Below are positions 35,191 to 46,274 of a DNA stretch of 64,000 nucleotides, piece by piece. This DNA is from Dastarcus helophoroides (taxonomy: Eukaryota > Arthropoda > Insecta > Coleoptera > Bothrideridae). The notes beneath the pieces were generated by a model, which worked only from the letters and a program-made list of their open reading frames with translations, did no database searches and was not told the DNA's origin. A program made the translations under genes and the position numbers. The stretch is taken from contig CM053329.1 in assembly GCA_028583605.1 (NCBI GenBank), positions 31,892,992 through 31,956,991 of the forward strand, in the 5' to 3' direction. Numbering within the stretch: the first letter of the stretch is position 1; the number at the start of each line of letters is the position of its first letter.

Positions 35191-35517
35191 TGTTGCGCGT
35201 TATCGGTTCAAATGATTAACACTTGATGAATTGTAACCACTTTATTTCTAAATTGAACTCGAAACACTACAGTTGTAATTCACTAACACTGTTTAATTGA
35301 TAAACTTATTCATTGACCTTCTAACTAACAACTAAGGGAAAAGCGACCGCCTTATATAGGTCCCGCTTCGGGTTCTAGAAGAATCCAGCAGATAATGCTT
35401 ATCGTTTGCCGAAATTTCTTGAGCGCTTATCTGCCTTTGATTTATTATCGTGGCGGTTCCTTTTATCAAATTTTCTAGAAAATTCCTAACTTAATTTTAT
35501 AATTACATTTCGTTACA
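35191..35517 (-). repeat. Solo LTR, Gypsy family of the 52.7-kb element, minus
   Basis: Reverse complement begins TGTAACGAAATGTAATTATA and ends ATAACGCGCAACA, matching the LTRs at 39.0, 52.7 and 56.7 kb. Retained landmarks are GGGAAAAGCGACCGC-like words, the GATAAG-flanked palindrome (about 35391-35435) and the TATATAAGG box. It is flanked by ATAT at 35187-35190 and at 35518-35521, a 4-bp target site duplication. No internal element sequence is present, so it arose by LTR-LTR recombination. Confidence 0.92.
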
Positions 35518-35521
35518 ATAT

Positions 35522-36240
35522 TCTCGTATCCGACTGATAATTCAAGAGATTTCTGTTTTGAGAAAAAACCATTATTTAAAAAATGTTTCGATATAGACCA
35601 CAAAGGGGCATAAAATTCAGTCACAAGAGCTACAATATGATCGCGATAATAGTAGTTCAGAAGCGAGAAATGTAACCTTCTAGCCACGATGTGGTACTAC
35701 AAAGTTAGAGTATTCAAAATAATTTCCCCTACAAATGCATAATTAACATTTGAAATTGTAAGATTATCTAACCCTCTATTATGAAAGTAGCATTAAGAAT
35801 ACGATGACACAGATTCAAGTAAAATTCATATTAATGTTATTATTAAATAGTAGAACATTTCAACGTGGATCAACTACAAACCGAATGAATTTGTTGAACA
35901 GATTATCTAGCAACACACCGTCTTTTCTAAAAAAAAACCAAGCGAAACTTACTAGTTACTTTATATGAATCAATCCCAAAAACAATTTTCTCTGGCTATA
36001 GGAGCCTTCGCAACGGATATATTCAATGAAACAAATATTTCGTCCGCTTGTCCTATTATCAATTCAAAAGGGAAACAGATTGACTTACTTATTCAAAGAT
36101 GTTTCGATATAGAACTTATTCGACATATACAAGACATTTTTATAACATTCGACTGAAAACGTACCAAGTGGCAAAGACTAAGCGGATTAGAATCGGCATC
36201 CGACAAAAAGCTTCTGCCGCTGAAAGAGATCACCGATCTT
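35522..36240. other. Unassigned spacer
   Basis: Contains a 63-codon frame (35965-36156, plus) with no recognisable domain. A GATGTTTCGATATAGA-like word occurs both near 35582 (as AATGTTTCGATATAGA) and near 36099, but no larger repeat was resolved. Confidence 0.4.
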
Positions 36241-36241
36241 T

Positions 36242-36493
36242 CTAGATCAACGATCTTTCTGTCCCCGTTTCGCTTGGTAGGTGAGAGAAGTTCGATTCGA
36301 CGTACAGGAATAATTCAAAGCTGTCAGGTCGAAGCGGCAAGGATAACATATGAAATGTTGAAGTAATTCGGAGCGGCAGCAGGTGTAGTAGTAAGCAGCA
36401 TGCCATCGTTGAAACTATGCCACCAGCTTGCGATGCTTTTGCCACTTCGTCCCAGTTCACTAGATTGTCGAAATGATACCTACCAAATTTCAC
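36242..36493 (-). other. Open frame of 83 codons in GC-richer DNA, function unknown
   Basis: The frame starts MKFGRYHFDNLVNWDEVAKA and lies in DNA of more balanced composition than the repeat fields. The N-terminal third looks protein-like, whereas the rest is Leu- and Pro-rich and unremarkable. I recognise no domain. It could be part of a host exon, a transposon remnant or chance. Its nearness to the candidate exon on the same strand at 36883-36970 is the only contextual support. Confidence 0.2.
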
Positions 36494-36882
36494 AGGCTAT
36501 ATTATACTCCCCTCGATAGCGCTCCGCCAAATGCATTAATTTAATTCTCTTATTACGCGGAAACGCCTTTGAATGGCGTGATGGGTAATTTGCATACTTA
36601 ATACGTATAAATAGAAAAGCTTCTAAATTAAAAACGACGGCAATGATATATTAGCCTGGTGAGGCTCATATGAGCTGTCACTAAAGTTACTATTACTATA
36701 TCATTAAGATTCAATGGCTGCAAAGCGAAGCTTCCAAGGGAAGCAGCTGGTTGCATTGTAAATTTAAGGAAGTGCGAAAGAATGAAATTTCTAATGTACT
36801 TCTCGCAATTTCGAATATTTACGTTTCGGCCTTATGTTCCACGCTGCGATTGTGTAAATTTACGATTTGTGAGGGCACTTAC

Positions 36883-36970
36883 CGTGAAGATCGAGCAGGG
36901 GGTGCACATGAATGTGGGGCTGCTGATCCTTGGTGAGACGTCGGAGGCTAGGGCCGCCTAACTCACGCAT
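36883..36970 (-). CDS. Candidate first coding exon of a host gene
   Basis: On the minus strand an ATG (36970-36968) opens a 29-codon frame, MRELGGPSLRRLTKDQQPHI followed by HVHPLLDLH, which runs straight into GGTAAGTG, a near-consensus 5' splice site (GT at 36882). The surrounding 150 bp is strongly GC-rich and CpG-containing in an AT-rich window, as expected for an exon or promoter. The frame extends upstream of the ATG without a stop for 18 codons. I do not recognise the protein, and no downstream exon could be identified. The GC-rich stretch could also be a CpG-rich regulatory element. Confidence 0.3.
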
Positions 36971-37049
36971 GGCCCCACCGGCCGCCGCCCCACTTTGTCT
37001 ATACCAATGCACCGCATGTGGCTACCACTTAACCCTTTTCGATTTTTTG

Positions 37050-38380
37050 TTACAGTTCTTGATAGAACACCTCACTTGACACTGGTATAATGTTCAGCTG
37101 AAAAAGGAAATGTAAATTAAGAAAATGAAATAGCAAACGGAAAAGACGTATACATTTGGGTCTACATAATTAGGTTGTGCTTTACGTCAGCTAAAGTAAT
37201 GAGCATCTTGGACAAGATTTAAATTTGCGCCACTTCACAATAATTATAAAACTACTTATGTTGTAAGAAAATAAACTACATATCAACTTTGAAGTGCATC
37301 AACTTCAGTTTTATCTTTAAGCTTTAGATAAAAATCATTGAAATGTGAAAATAGGTTCAAAATTTATTTTTTTGGTTTTTTCTGAGGACAGTTTGCCGAT
37401 CATATGGACTATATTACTATTTTAGGCAAAGTTATACTCAGTCAGTAGCATATAGGAACAGCTTAAATGTTCATTCAATATTTTCTGCAACGCCAGACTC
37501 GGTTGCTAGCATGTAGGGAAAGCTTAAATGTTCTGACAAATATACCTCTGTTCCTGACAGAGAACTATGAGCAACTTAGCAGAACATCTTTTAAATATGA
37601 AAATCTTAAAGGTTAATTGGGGGAAAAATAGAAAAATAATGTAATCAACTACCCAAAATTACAATCTGTTCGTGAAAAATCATAGTTTGTAATCTGACAA
37701 AGATTAATTTTTGTTTTTAATAGGAACCAGATAATAGCTCTCCTGTTTCTGTTTCTGGTCACTCATTGGCCTATTAGGATCACTGTATTAGTCGCCTAGA
37801 CAAAGTGTTTTCTCCAGCATCTACTTTCCATAGTTAAGACTGAGGAAAAGTGTTTTGTCCCTATACTTTTTTATGGGGGACAGTTCTACGTAACAATGAT
37901 GTTTTAAAATATAAATAAAAGTACCTCCTAGACCGATACATCCAATTTGTCTTCATTTATAAAACTGATTTAAATTAGAAATCTTAAAAATACGATCCTT
38001 CAGGCAAAAAAAAAACAAACAATGTAAAAATTCCTTTCTCTTTTCTTTGACTATTTCAAATTAATAATGAGAATAAAGTTTTGCAGAATTTGCATTCGTG
38101 TGATTTTGCATTGATGTCCAAGGATAATATAAATTTTTAAACTTTGAGGAACTTTCAAATTTGATTTTACATCTTTTGGTCTATATATTTTCAAGACTGA
38201 TACTTCATTCAGAAGAGACTTCTTACAAGAGATGGCCGAAAGAAGAACAAGAGAACAAAAACCAGACCAAACTCGTTATTTCCGCTAAATCTTTGGTGCT
38301 GCAACTGTGAAAAAGTTACCTACTGAAAGTCACACGCTTGACTGTCCATTGATTCTTTAGTAATTACTAGTCAGAACATT
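37050..38380. other. Unassigned AT-rich spacer
   Basis: A short direct repeat is visible: CAGTAGCATATAGGAACAGC followed by TTAAATGTTC at about 37443-37472, and GCTAGCATGTAGGGAAAGC followed by TTAAATGTTC about 62 bp later. No gene recognised. Confidence 0.4.
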
Positions 38381-38394
38381 TGTTAGCATTCGAG

Positions 38395-38500
38395 CAAACT
38401 GAACGAGATCTAACAAGATCGAGATCGGTCTTTGGTTTCCAAACTTCGAATCTAATAAATGTTCAAACCTATTGATCTGTGCATTAGAATCGTTTGTGTA
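38395..38500 (-). repeat. Dispersed core repeat, copy 4
   Basis: The minus strand reads GATTCTAATGCACAGATCAA, then TAGGTTTGAACATTTATTAG, then ACCAAAGACCGATCTCGATC and TTGTTAGATCTCG. This is one of the longest copies and matches those at 3.7 and 57.75 kb on both sides of the core. Confidence 0.8.
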
Positions 38501-40850
38501 TGTTTAATCGAAAATTGAATTTCCTAAGTATTTTTTTCTTGATAAAGTCTTGTCTCCAAAGTCGACTTTTGCGAAAAAATTTTGAAATTTTCAGATAAAT
38601 GTAAAAATTTTGAGTAAAATGCAATTTTTAATTTTTAGAAACTTGAATTTTTACATTTTTAAAAATTTTAAATTTATTTCCGGAATTTTAAGGTGAGATT
38701 GCCAAGTTTAAATGATCTTTTTTTTTAAAATAATTAATGTAAAATCCAGAATAAACAAATTTCCAAACGATATCACGTGTGTTTTTTAAAATTACCTTTC
38801 CTCTTTAATTTCGAACTATACAAAAAAGACTGAACCTTCTAAAATAAAGCCGAAATTGTAAGAAACATATTTTAAAAATTCGGAACAATTTTTCAGAAAA
38901 CTAAAGTTTTCTAATTTTTACAAACTTGACTAAGTTTTTTGGAAATTTTTACTTTAATCTCGAAATTTTAAATTAATATTGGTAAATGTTACTATATTGT
39001 AACGAAATGAAAATTGTAGAATTTAGTACCTAAGAAAATTTTCTAGAAAGATCTAATAAGGGGAAAAGCGGCCGCGATAACGAAGCAAACGGCAGATAAG
39101 CGTTTCAGAAATTTCGGCAACGATAAGCCTTATCTGCCGAAAAGTTCTAGAACCTGGGAGCCAAAACTATATAAGGTGGTCGCCTTTCCCCTGAGGCAGT
39201 CAATTAGAGTCAGTCCGTGTAATTAGTGAGTTAGTAGTTAGAAATAAATGAGTTCATTATTTAGTTGTAGTGTTCCGAGTTTAGTTTGGTAATAAAAAGG
39301 GTATTATTTAATTAACGTGTTAATAATCAATTCGAACCGATAAGCCCGTAACAATATGATAAGCATTTGGTCTTTGAGTAACAGACCCATCTTAAATTCC
39401 GGAAAAAAACAACAGATTTTTAAACAAAATTCCATTTCTAGTGGATTTTATCGAGAATTAAGGTTTTAAATTATTTAGTTTTTTTTGTTAAAATTTCGAT
39501 TTTAAAGTTTCACTACACTTTGCAAAAACTTGGAATTTTCTGATTTAAGTTTCGGTTTTAAGAAATAACATTTCTGGACAATACTATCTCAAATTTAAAC
39601 TCAGAATTAGAATTTTTAATTTTTGGTACCTGAATTTTCAAATATGCAGAAAGTTTTGATCCTAAGCTCGAACTTTTAAGCTGAGGTTGGTAACTTATAT
39701 TATCGTGTGATATTTTTTCTTTGTTTATTGTAATGAATTTAAAATTTAGAACAGAAACAGAAACAAAGCATTTCTAATCCAAAAAAAATTTAATTTCGAG
39801 CTCCACTGAAAATTCAACATTTTTCAATTTTTGTTCTTACATTTTAACTCCAAAGTCAAACTTTACGAAAACTATTTTCGATTGTCAGATTAAAGTCAAA
39901 GTTTTGTAAAAAAATTTCAACATTTCCGAACAATATTTCAAGTTAAGACTTAAATTTTTCATTGTTAATAATTTGAATTTTTAACTTGTTTTGGGAATTT
40001 TGACTTCGATCTGTGATTCTTAAGTTGACATTCAAACAGACATTGAAGATTTAGTTAGTTTGGTATCGAACTATATAAAAAAAAATCCGAGCTTCTAAAG
40101 AAAGTTTCTCGAATGTTTGGGTTTAGAAATTCCAAAGAAAAATTGGAGGTTCCTAAGAATAACGTTTCTTCAAATTTAAGCACAAAATCGCCAATCCTGA
40201 GATCTAAAATTTCAAGAAACATTAAAATGTGTAGAATAAAGTGAAAGAAAACTTAAAAATACGAATTCAAAGTTAAAATGTTGACATTAAAAATAAAAAT
40301 TTTTGATTTAGTTAAATTTAAGAATTGAAATTTTTAAGTTAATTTGATTATTCTCAGGCTTTTTTTTTGAATTGTCATGTTTACCGTTGACATTTCGAGA
40401 TTAATGGCAAAATCTAAAGATTAAGGATTAATATTGTATTATTATAAATATTTCTTAATTTAATATTTTGGTAATTCATTGTTTCACATTATGAGTTCAA
40501 TGATGTAACTGTTTTTTGAGAAATTTCGTGTTTTATTTACAATTATAAGTTACATTGGAATTTATAACAAATTCCTGAAATCATCAATTTAGAAATTTTC
40601 ACTTTAAACATCGAAGCTCGAGAAAAGCCAAATTTCGAGAAAAACTTTGAATCCGTGTAGCAAATTGTGTTTTAATACCAATTTTCTACTTTAATTCAAA
40701 TTCGAATAGAAAAAGAATCCTAATGATTAAAGTCAAAATTTCGAGAAACTAGATCATAGTTTATCTAAAAAAACCTCTACTGCCGAGATAACATTAAAAT
40801 TTTAGACAAAAGAAAACCAAAAATGGTAAGTAATTACCAACAACACTTGA
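38500..40850. repeat. Degenerate GAAATTTC repeat field 6, interrupted by a solo LTR
   Basis: Units such as AAAGTCAAAATTTCGAGAAA on both sides of the LTR at 38998-39353. The LTR insertion into the field is clean, with a 4-bp target duplication, so the field predates the LTR. Confidence 0.6.
38998..39353 (+). repeat. Solo LTR, Gypsy family, plus
   Basis: Begins TGTAACGAAATGAAAATTG and ends ATAAGCCCGTAACA. Landmarks shared with the 52.7-kb LTR in order are GTAGAATTTAGTAC, AAGGGGAAAAGCGGCCGC, AACGAAGCAAACGGCAGATA, the palindrome, AAAACTATATAAGG (TATA box) and TGTAATTAGTGAGTTAGTAG. Flanked by ATAT at 38994-38997 and 39354-39357, a 4-bp target duplication. It is more diverged from the 52.7-kb LTRs than those are from each other, hence an older insertion. 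Confidence 0.95.
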
Positions 40851-40914
40851 TATGTTTATTGATAAAATTGATAACCGATAATATCTGAATAAACTAAATG
40901 TTAGTCAAACAGGT

Positions 40915-41040
40915 TCAAAACAGACACACAGATAGACAGGCAGGTAGAGAGACAGAAAGCTAGAAACACAGAGAGTAGGCAGGCAGACAGAGCGACAAAC
41001 AGACAAATGGACAAACAGTGAAACAGACGGATAGCGAGGG
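40915..41040 (+). repeat. Degenerate ACAG/GACA tetranucleotide repeat
   Basis: A run of ACAG, GACA, GATA and related tetramers such as CAGACACACAGATAGACAGG. The minus strand gives a spurious Val/Cys/Ser/Leu-rich open frame (41108-40905) that should be ignored. Confidence 0.85.
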
Positions 41041-42190
41041 ACATGGATTGATTGATTGTCTTTTATAATAATGTTTGGACATGTTGAAAAGCAGTCGCCA
41101 ATATTCATCGTTCCCTATTTTTCTTTGAAGTTTTACAATTTTAAAAATTCATGTGACATCAAGCGAAAATATTCCCCTGGTACATAAATTATGAGGAATT
41201 TTTGCCAAAAATAATTTGCAAGCTGTACTTTTAGGCATCCCTAAAGGTGTGATGTCAACCTTTATCATTTTTTGAGTAGAAGGCGGTTCTATATATAAAA
41301 TATCGTAAACGAGCCTGTGGGTCACTTACAATTCATCTCATTTTTCAATATTTACTTTTTTCAAACTAAAAATACTTATTGTATCTAAAATTATAAACTG
41401 CTTCAGGATGTTTTTAATAATATTATTAAGTTCCACATTTTGCACTAACATTTTGGTTGGATATAGCCAAGAGAAAAGTTTCCTATTAATGATAAAATGT
41501 TCATGTTTTAGCAAACGAGGTAAGGTAAAAGCAGGAAATTATTTTATGTATGTCCTAATCTTAACTTGTGCAACAAAATACATCTTTTACTTCGTTTAAT
41601 AAAATAAAGTTTCAGCAGAATAAAGGATTTTATTGAGTTTGACCCTTCCGATTATAAATAACATAATAATGCAGAATGAATTCAGCTTTATTACAAAGGT
41701 ATAAGAAGCGTACTTTGTATCCTTTAAATTATTAACTTGTTTAATAATGGCACATTTTAAAACAAGCTAAACTTCTCCCTTTAACAATAAGCGTGCCTTT
41801 ACGACCGTTATCCAGTGATATTTCCTTATTGATTACCTTAAGTTTTCCAAAGTTAGAAACTCACGTAATGAATTTTTTGCGACTAACAGGCTTCTTGGCG
41901 TGAACTGAAAAATAATTAATTTAAAATCTCCCGCTTTAATAATTTATTAAATCACAAGGTTACGGGATAAATCGACCTGTTTAAACGTCCCAGTAATGGT
42001 ATTTCCTTGTTAAGAGATCATTACATTAATTCATTAGAGGTAGTACGACAATTGATACACGTTTTAGTTATATTTTTAAAGAAAAATGAGATCAACTTTG
42101 GCAAACTTGTTCTTAATTGTCATAGAAATATTAATGCTGTGTTAAAAATCTTCAAAATTATTCCGTTAACCTTCGTAGTTAACTGACATC
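41040..42190. other. Unassigned AT-rich spacer
   Basis: No gene recognised; the 63-codon frame at 41408-41599 is hydrophobic and has no motif. Confidence 0.4.
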
Positions 42191-42204
42191 GGTTTCATTT
42201 TTTT

Positions 42205-42490
42205 TCAATGAAAATTTCCTTAAACGCATTCAGCGACCAGGTAGGGGGTCAACTTATGGTTTAGCGTCACAATCACGCAATTTGCGTTACCAACATACTC
42301 ATTGTTCAACGTTAGTAACGGGTAGCGTAATGGTGATGCAAAACCATAACTTACCCCTACCAAATACCGCCCAACGCGCCTAAAAAAATTTTCACTTAAA
42401 AAATGGGTGATCGGCAGCGGGGTTTGAACCCTCGGCCTATCAGAATTACAACGAAATACGCAACCCTAATTAACTAAGCTGTAGTGCCTT
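42205..42490 (-). mobile_element. Candidate tRNA-derived SINE with hairpin body
   Basis: On the minus strand, from 42487, the sequence starts GGCACTACAGCTTAGTTAAT and carries an A-box-like segment (CAGCTTAGTTAATTAGG, 42481-42465). A good B box, GGTTCAAACCC (42430-42420), follows at tRNA-like spacing. The 3' side does not pair with the start to form an acceptor stem, so it is not a functional tRNA gene. The body folds on itself: 42209-42275 and about 42320-42393 are imperfect inverted repeats sharing, for example, GGTAGGGG and ACTTATGGTTT or AGTTATGGTTT. I infer a SINE or a tRNA-related foldback element; no poly(A) tail or target duplication was confirmed. Confidence 0.55.
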
Positions 42491-43440
42491 TTGATAAGAT
42501 CAACTTTTACCTTCTTTTAAGCATGTCAATACGCCTAATATAAGTCAAATTGACTACTTTGAATTTTTTAAATTTTGTTTTAGTTTGATAATCAATTTAT
42601 TTGTTTAATTGTAAAATAAATGTATAGTACAGTAGGAAAGTGAGTACTATTTGAGTTTATACAACAAAATCGGATGTGATATTTGAAGTGCGATATGGAC
42701 AACCCGTTTGAGTTGTACAGTGTGTTTTGCCTACGACTACAGACTACTAAAAACAAACATATTTGAAAAATAAAAAAATTCAATAGCAAGAAGCAGTATT
42801 TCGAAACAATTTGACAAAATGTATCATGTGTCAGCAACCTTGTCGTAAATTTATTGTGACAAAATTCACATTTTTGTGCTGCAGTGTAAATTTTAAAGCA
42901 GAGCAGAAAAACATATCGTCGTTGCAGTGGAAACATTTTCTATGTGCACCTTTTTAGGAAAATAGGTTCTTTTCGTAGCCTGATGGGGATTTAACGTCTA
43001 TTCCCTTCCAAAAAATATGTTTATTTGCTCTCCTGTAAAATTTACACAGCAGCTTTTTTCATGGCAACGACGAAATACATATTAGATTCGTTTCTCCACG
43101 ACTTCAACCATGCAAACCACAAGTATTAAAAGACACGTCAGTTTGAGACTAAAGTAAGTTAGAACTACTTTACATAGATTACTCTTACTTTCTAGTTTTA
43201 AGTTTTTACTGCTGTCAACAGTCTTATGATTGCCTCATTTTTTTTTAGAAAAAATGAGGTAAACGTTCAGCCAGTTTTAACTCGGCATTGTAAGTATTTT
43301 TATTTCCATATCGGAGGTCGTTAATCTTCGTGCAACTAAACCGACATCAATTCTAATTACACTTAAGGAAGAATGAAACAGCCACCTTTAGCTTTAATAT
43401 CACAATTAATGGACGTATCAAAGCATTAGGGGTGACGCTG
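42490..43440. other. Unassigned spacer with a perfect hairpin
   Basis: CCTCATTTTTT (43233-43243) and AAAAAATGAGG (43249-43259) form a perfect 11-bp stem with a 5-base loop. The 114-codon minus-strand frame at 42936-42592 is Phe/Cys-rich with no recognisable domain. Confidence 0.4.
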
Positions 43441-43560
43441 TTTGGTGGGTTGCAAAGCCACATGTGTTTTCCACAGAAATGAGAGCTACTCGCCGAAACG
43501 TCGATATCTGGGTAACTTTGCTCTCAACCAAAAAGCGGAAAGCTTCACTAGAAAACTTTT
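43440..43560 (+). mobile_element. Possible Penelope-like 3' end, second family
   Basis: Contains ATGAGAGCTACTCGCCGAAA followed by CGTCGATATCTGG. The layout (a short stem around AGCTA, then GAAACG) resembles the linked Penelope-like 3' repeat near 31.07 kb, GATAGCTTGGCTATC, then AGACGCG. Assignment is by resemblance of the layout only. Confidence 0.35.
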
Positions 43561-44710
43561 AAGTTATAAGAACACCGGACGCGGCCAGGATCAGGTTATC
43601 TTTACGACTTAAATTAAAACTAGGCCCAAGTAGGGAGATCTTATATCAAACTTTATGTTCGCTAGAGATGTTAAGTTTACGGATGCTGTTATGTTTCCTG
43701 TGAGCCGTCATCTCTTCAGAGGGGCTATAACTAGTTTGAATTCTAATCTCAAACTCAATGTTGCCTTCATTTTTTTCCGTCAAAGGTTCTTGTAAAGCTG
43801 GTTAGTTCATTTAATCTCGGGACGGACTGCTGCGTCTGAATTTTAATTTCGTTGTTTCTCTGATACCTCTTTGGTTGAGAAAAAAATAAATAAAAAGAAA
43901 CTTGCAATATTTTAAGTTTGAACATAATGATTGGATTAGTAGATTTCAGGAATTAAAAGCGGTAGTCACAAGACTTAAGCTTATCTAACCTAGTTACTGC
44001 GTTACTTAAAGCAAATTCTAGGTAAAAAAAATCAACGACTCATTTTTCATTCCATATAGACGCTACAAGTCTTCTATAAAATACAATAGAGTAGAATAAA
44101 AAAGGCACTTGAGTATTTCTATAAGAATACACTGATTTTAGGGCTATGTTAAGAGGTACGCCGTCGGCACATTTTTCGTAAACAACAACCTAACAGTCTA
44201 CATGTAATAATTAGAATGTCTGTGCACTGAAGCTAAACATTAATATTGCATACAAAAAGATGTAAGTATTTTCATATTAGCTTCAAGTACATATGTATAT
44301 GGAACCAATAATGCGCAACAATCTGTAACTATAAACTAGCGAAATTCTTATCATTACACTTGGTTGTAGGTGATAAAGTAATAAGCGTTGATTTATTAAG
44401 TTGTAAACCATTTATTGAAAATCGTTAGTGCCGTATCAGAGGAAATTTATGAAATAATTTGCCCCTATATTAACGGTGGAATGAAAATTTGGTTTCCGAT
44501 TTTCTGTCTTTACCAAGTCTTTTAATACATGGCTAAACTTAATAACATTATGACTGAAACACACTGTAAAGTACGTGTTGGACAGACCTGTCACGTGACG
44601 AATTAACTCGAGCTGAAAAACTTGAAAAAGTGTAAAATTCGATATTAAAGACGAAATACAAGGAAACATTAAAATTTATAAGGAAAAAAATTTTGTCTAA
44701 ATTGTGCGAA
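43560..44710. other. Unassigned spacer
   Basis: No gene or repeat recognised. Confidence 0.4.
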
Positions 44711-44714
44711 ACGA

Positions 44715-46115
44715 TTTTTTATTTTCATTTATTTCATTTTATTAGTGTAATTACAATCTGTACATACATGACCAATAAGCAATTTTATTTTTGCCTTACC
44801 TACTAAAGCTCCTTATAAATAATATGAGTTTACCCTATGGTAGTCCTCTCATCTGATCTAACCAATTTGCACTAATATTGGCGTACATCACACACACAAG
44901 CATTATGCTCGATAATTACACTGTTTCTTAAGCTAATTCAAAGGGTTTTGTCCCCCTCAATCTTCTAATTAGTCCAGTATTAAAAAGGAGCTGGACTGCT
45001 TCAACATTAACATGTCAATGGAGTCGCTGTTCGTGACTTTATGCCATCTTCTTAATGATTCTAATCACAGTTTCCACACCCAGGTCCTTATGGAGGTCGC
45101 TGTTCCTTACATACCAGGGAACATCCACTATATTCCTCAGTACTATGTTCTGAAATTTCTATATTACTTTTCTTGGTACACTCCCAAAGTTGGGTACCAT
45201 AGGTCCATACAGGTTTTTGTACTTGTTTATAAAGTAAGAGCTTATTGTATGTAGTTGAAGTGGAGTTTCTTCTTAACAACGAATACATTTTTTTGTAGCT
45301 TATGCCAAGTTCTTCCCTTTTCTTTTTAACGTGAGCCTTCCAACGTAGTTGAGCATTAGGTATTGTGCAGTATTTAAAGTAATTGTCTGTTATTAACTGT
45401 AACAGGTATATTTTGTAGTTTTCTTCTGTAGGTAAAGTTAACGTGAATAGATTTTGTTTCCTTCAGCCTGATTTTCCATTTACTAGTCCAGTCCTGTATT
45501 TTGTTAACTGCTATTTAAAATTTGTTGGTTGCCTCTTCCCTAGTGTTTCCTACTGTCAATATGGCTGTGTCGTCAGCAAAGGTGACAATAGTATCATGTT
45601 CTAATACAGGCATGCCGTAAGTGTATAGTAGGTACTCCGGACTCAACAAGTTACCTTGCGGAACTTCTGTTCTTATTTCCCTTAAGTCTGAATACGTATC
45701 TTCCTGTTTAATACGAGAGTATTTTTCAGATGTATAAGACTGAAGAATTTATAAGTATTTTTTGGACTTATAGGTTTTAGGTTTAAATATTAGTGGTTTA
45801 TGCCAAACCGTATTGAAGGCTTGAGCAACGTCAAGAAAGATAGCTTAGCAGACTTTCTTTTATTCTAGTAATTTTTCACTAATATCTGTAATTCTATGAA
45901 CTTGATCAATTGTAGAGTGTCCACCTCTGAAATCAAATTTATGTGTTAATATCAGATTATTTGCTTCAGTAATTGGTTTCATTCTTTTGATCAGGAGTTT
46001 CTCAAACAATTTTACTATTACTGGAAGTAACATAGTGGTCTATGATGATCCTTCATTACAATGTTTTCCTGGTTTATCAATCCTAATAGCTTCAGCTACT
46101 TTTTCAAAGTCTGGT
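44715..46115 (-). pseudogene. Jockey-type LINE reverse transcriptase, broken
   Basis: Read on the minus strand from 46115: FEKLLIKRMKPITEANNLIL and a GHSTIDQVHRI segment, then a palm with VAQAFNTVWH (near 45835-45805). RTEVPQGNLLSP follows (near 45680-45645), and the active site FADD sits at 45580-45569 within VTFADDTAILTVG. Further on come KIQDWTSKWKIRLKETKS and, from 45300, RNSTSTTYNKLLLYKQVQKP and WTYGTQLWECTKKSNIEI, which are typical of the Jockey C-terminus. Several stops and frameshifts are present. The 3' end at 44735-44715 is an AATAAAATGAAATAAATGAA-like A-rich tail. The 5' half (ORF1, endonuclease) is missing. Confidence 0.9.
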
Positions 46116-46270
46116 CACGGACATTAGCCTAAAGACATTTTTACAACTGTTTCTAAAATTTCGACTTTAAAACTAGAATTTCAAACTATTTCAAACATTT
46201 GGAGTTTTTTCTTGAAATTTCAATTTTAATGTGACTTTTATTTCGAAATTTGTGTTAAGCTTTTCTATAT
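46115..46270. repeat. Short GAAATTTC spacer between two LINEs
   Basis: About 150 bp of degenerate AT-rich units such as TTTCTAAAATTTCGACTTTA and TTTATTTCGAAATTTG separate the two head-to-head LINE fragments. Confidence 0.5.
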
Positions 46271-46274
46271 CGTA

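Noticed and set aside
40905..41108. Minus-strand Val/Cys/Ser/Leu frame
   Set aside because: It is a translation of a degenerate ACAG tetranucleotide repeat.
42403..42487. A functional tRNA gene on the minus strand
   Set aside because: The A- and B-box regions are present but the 3' side cannot pair with the 5' start to form an acceptor stem, so it is better explained as a tRNA-derived repeat.
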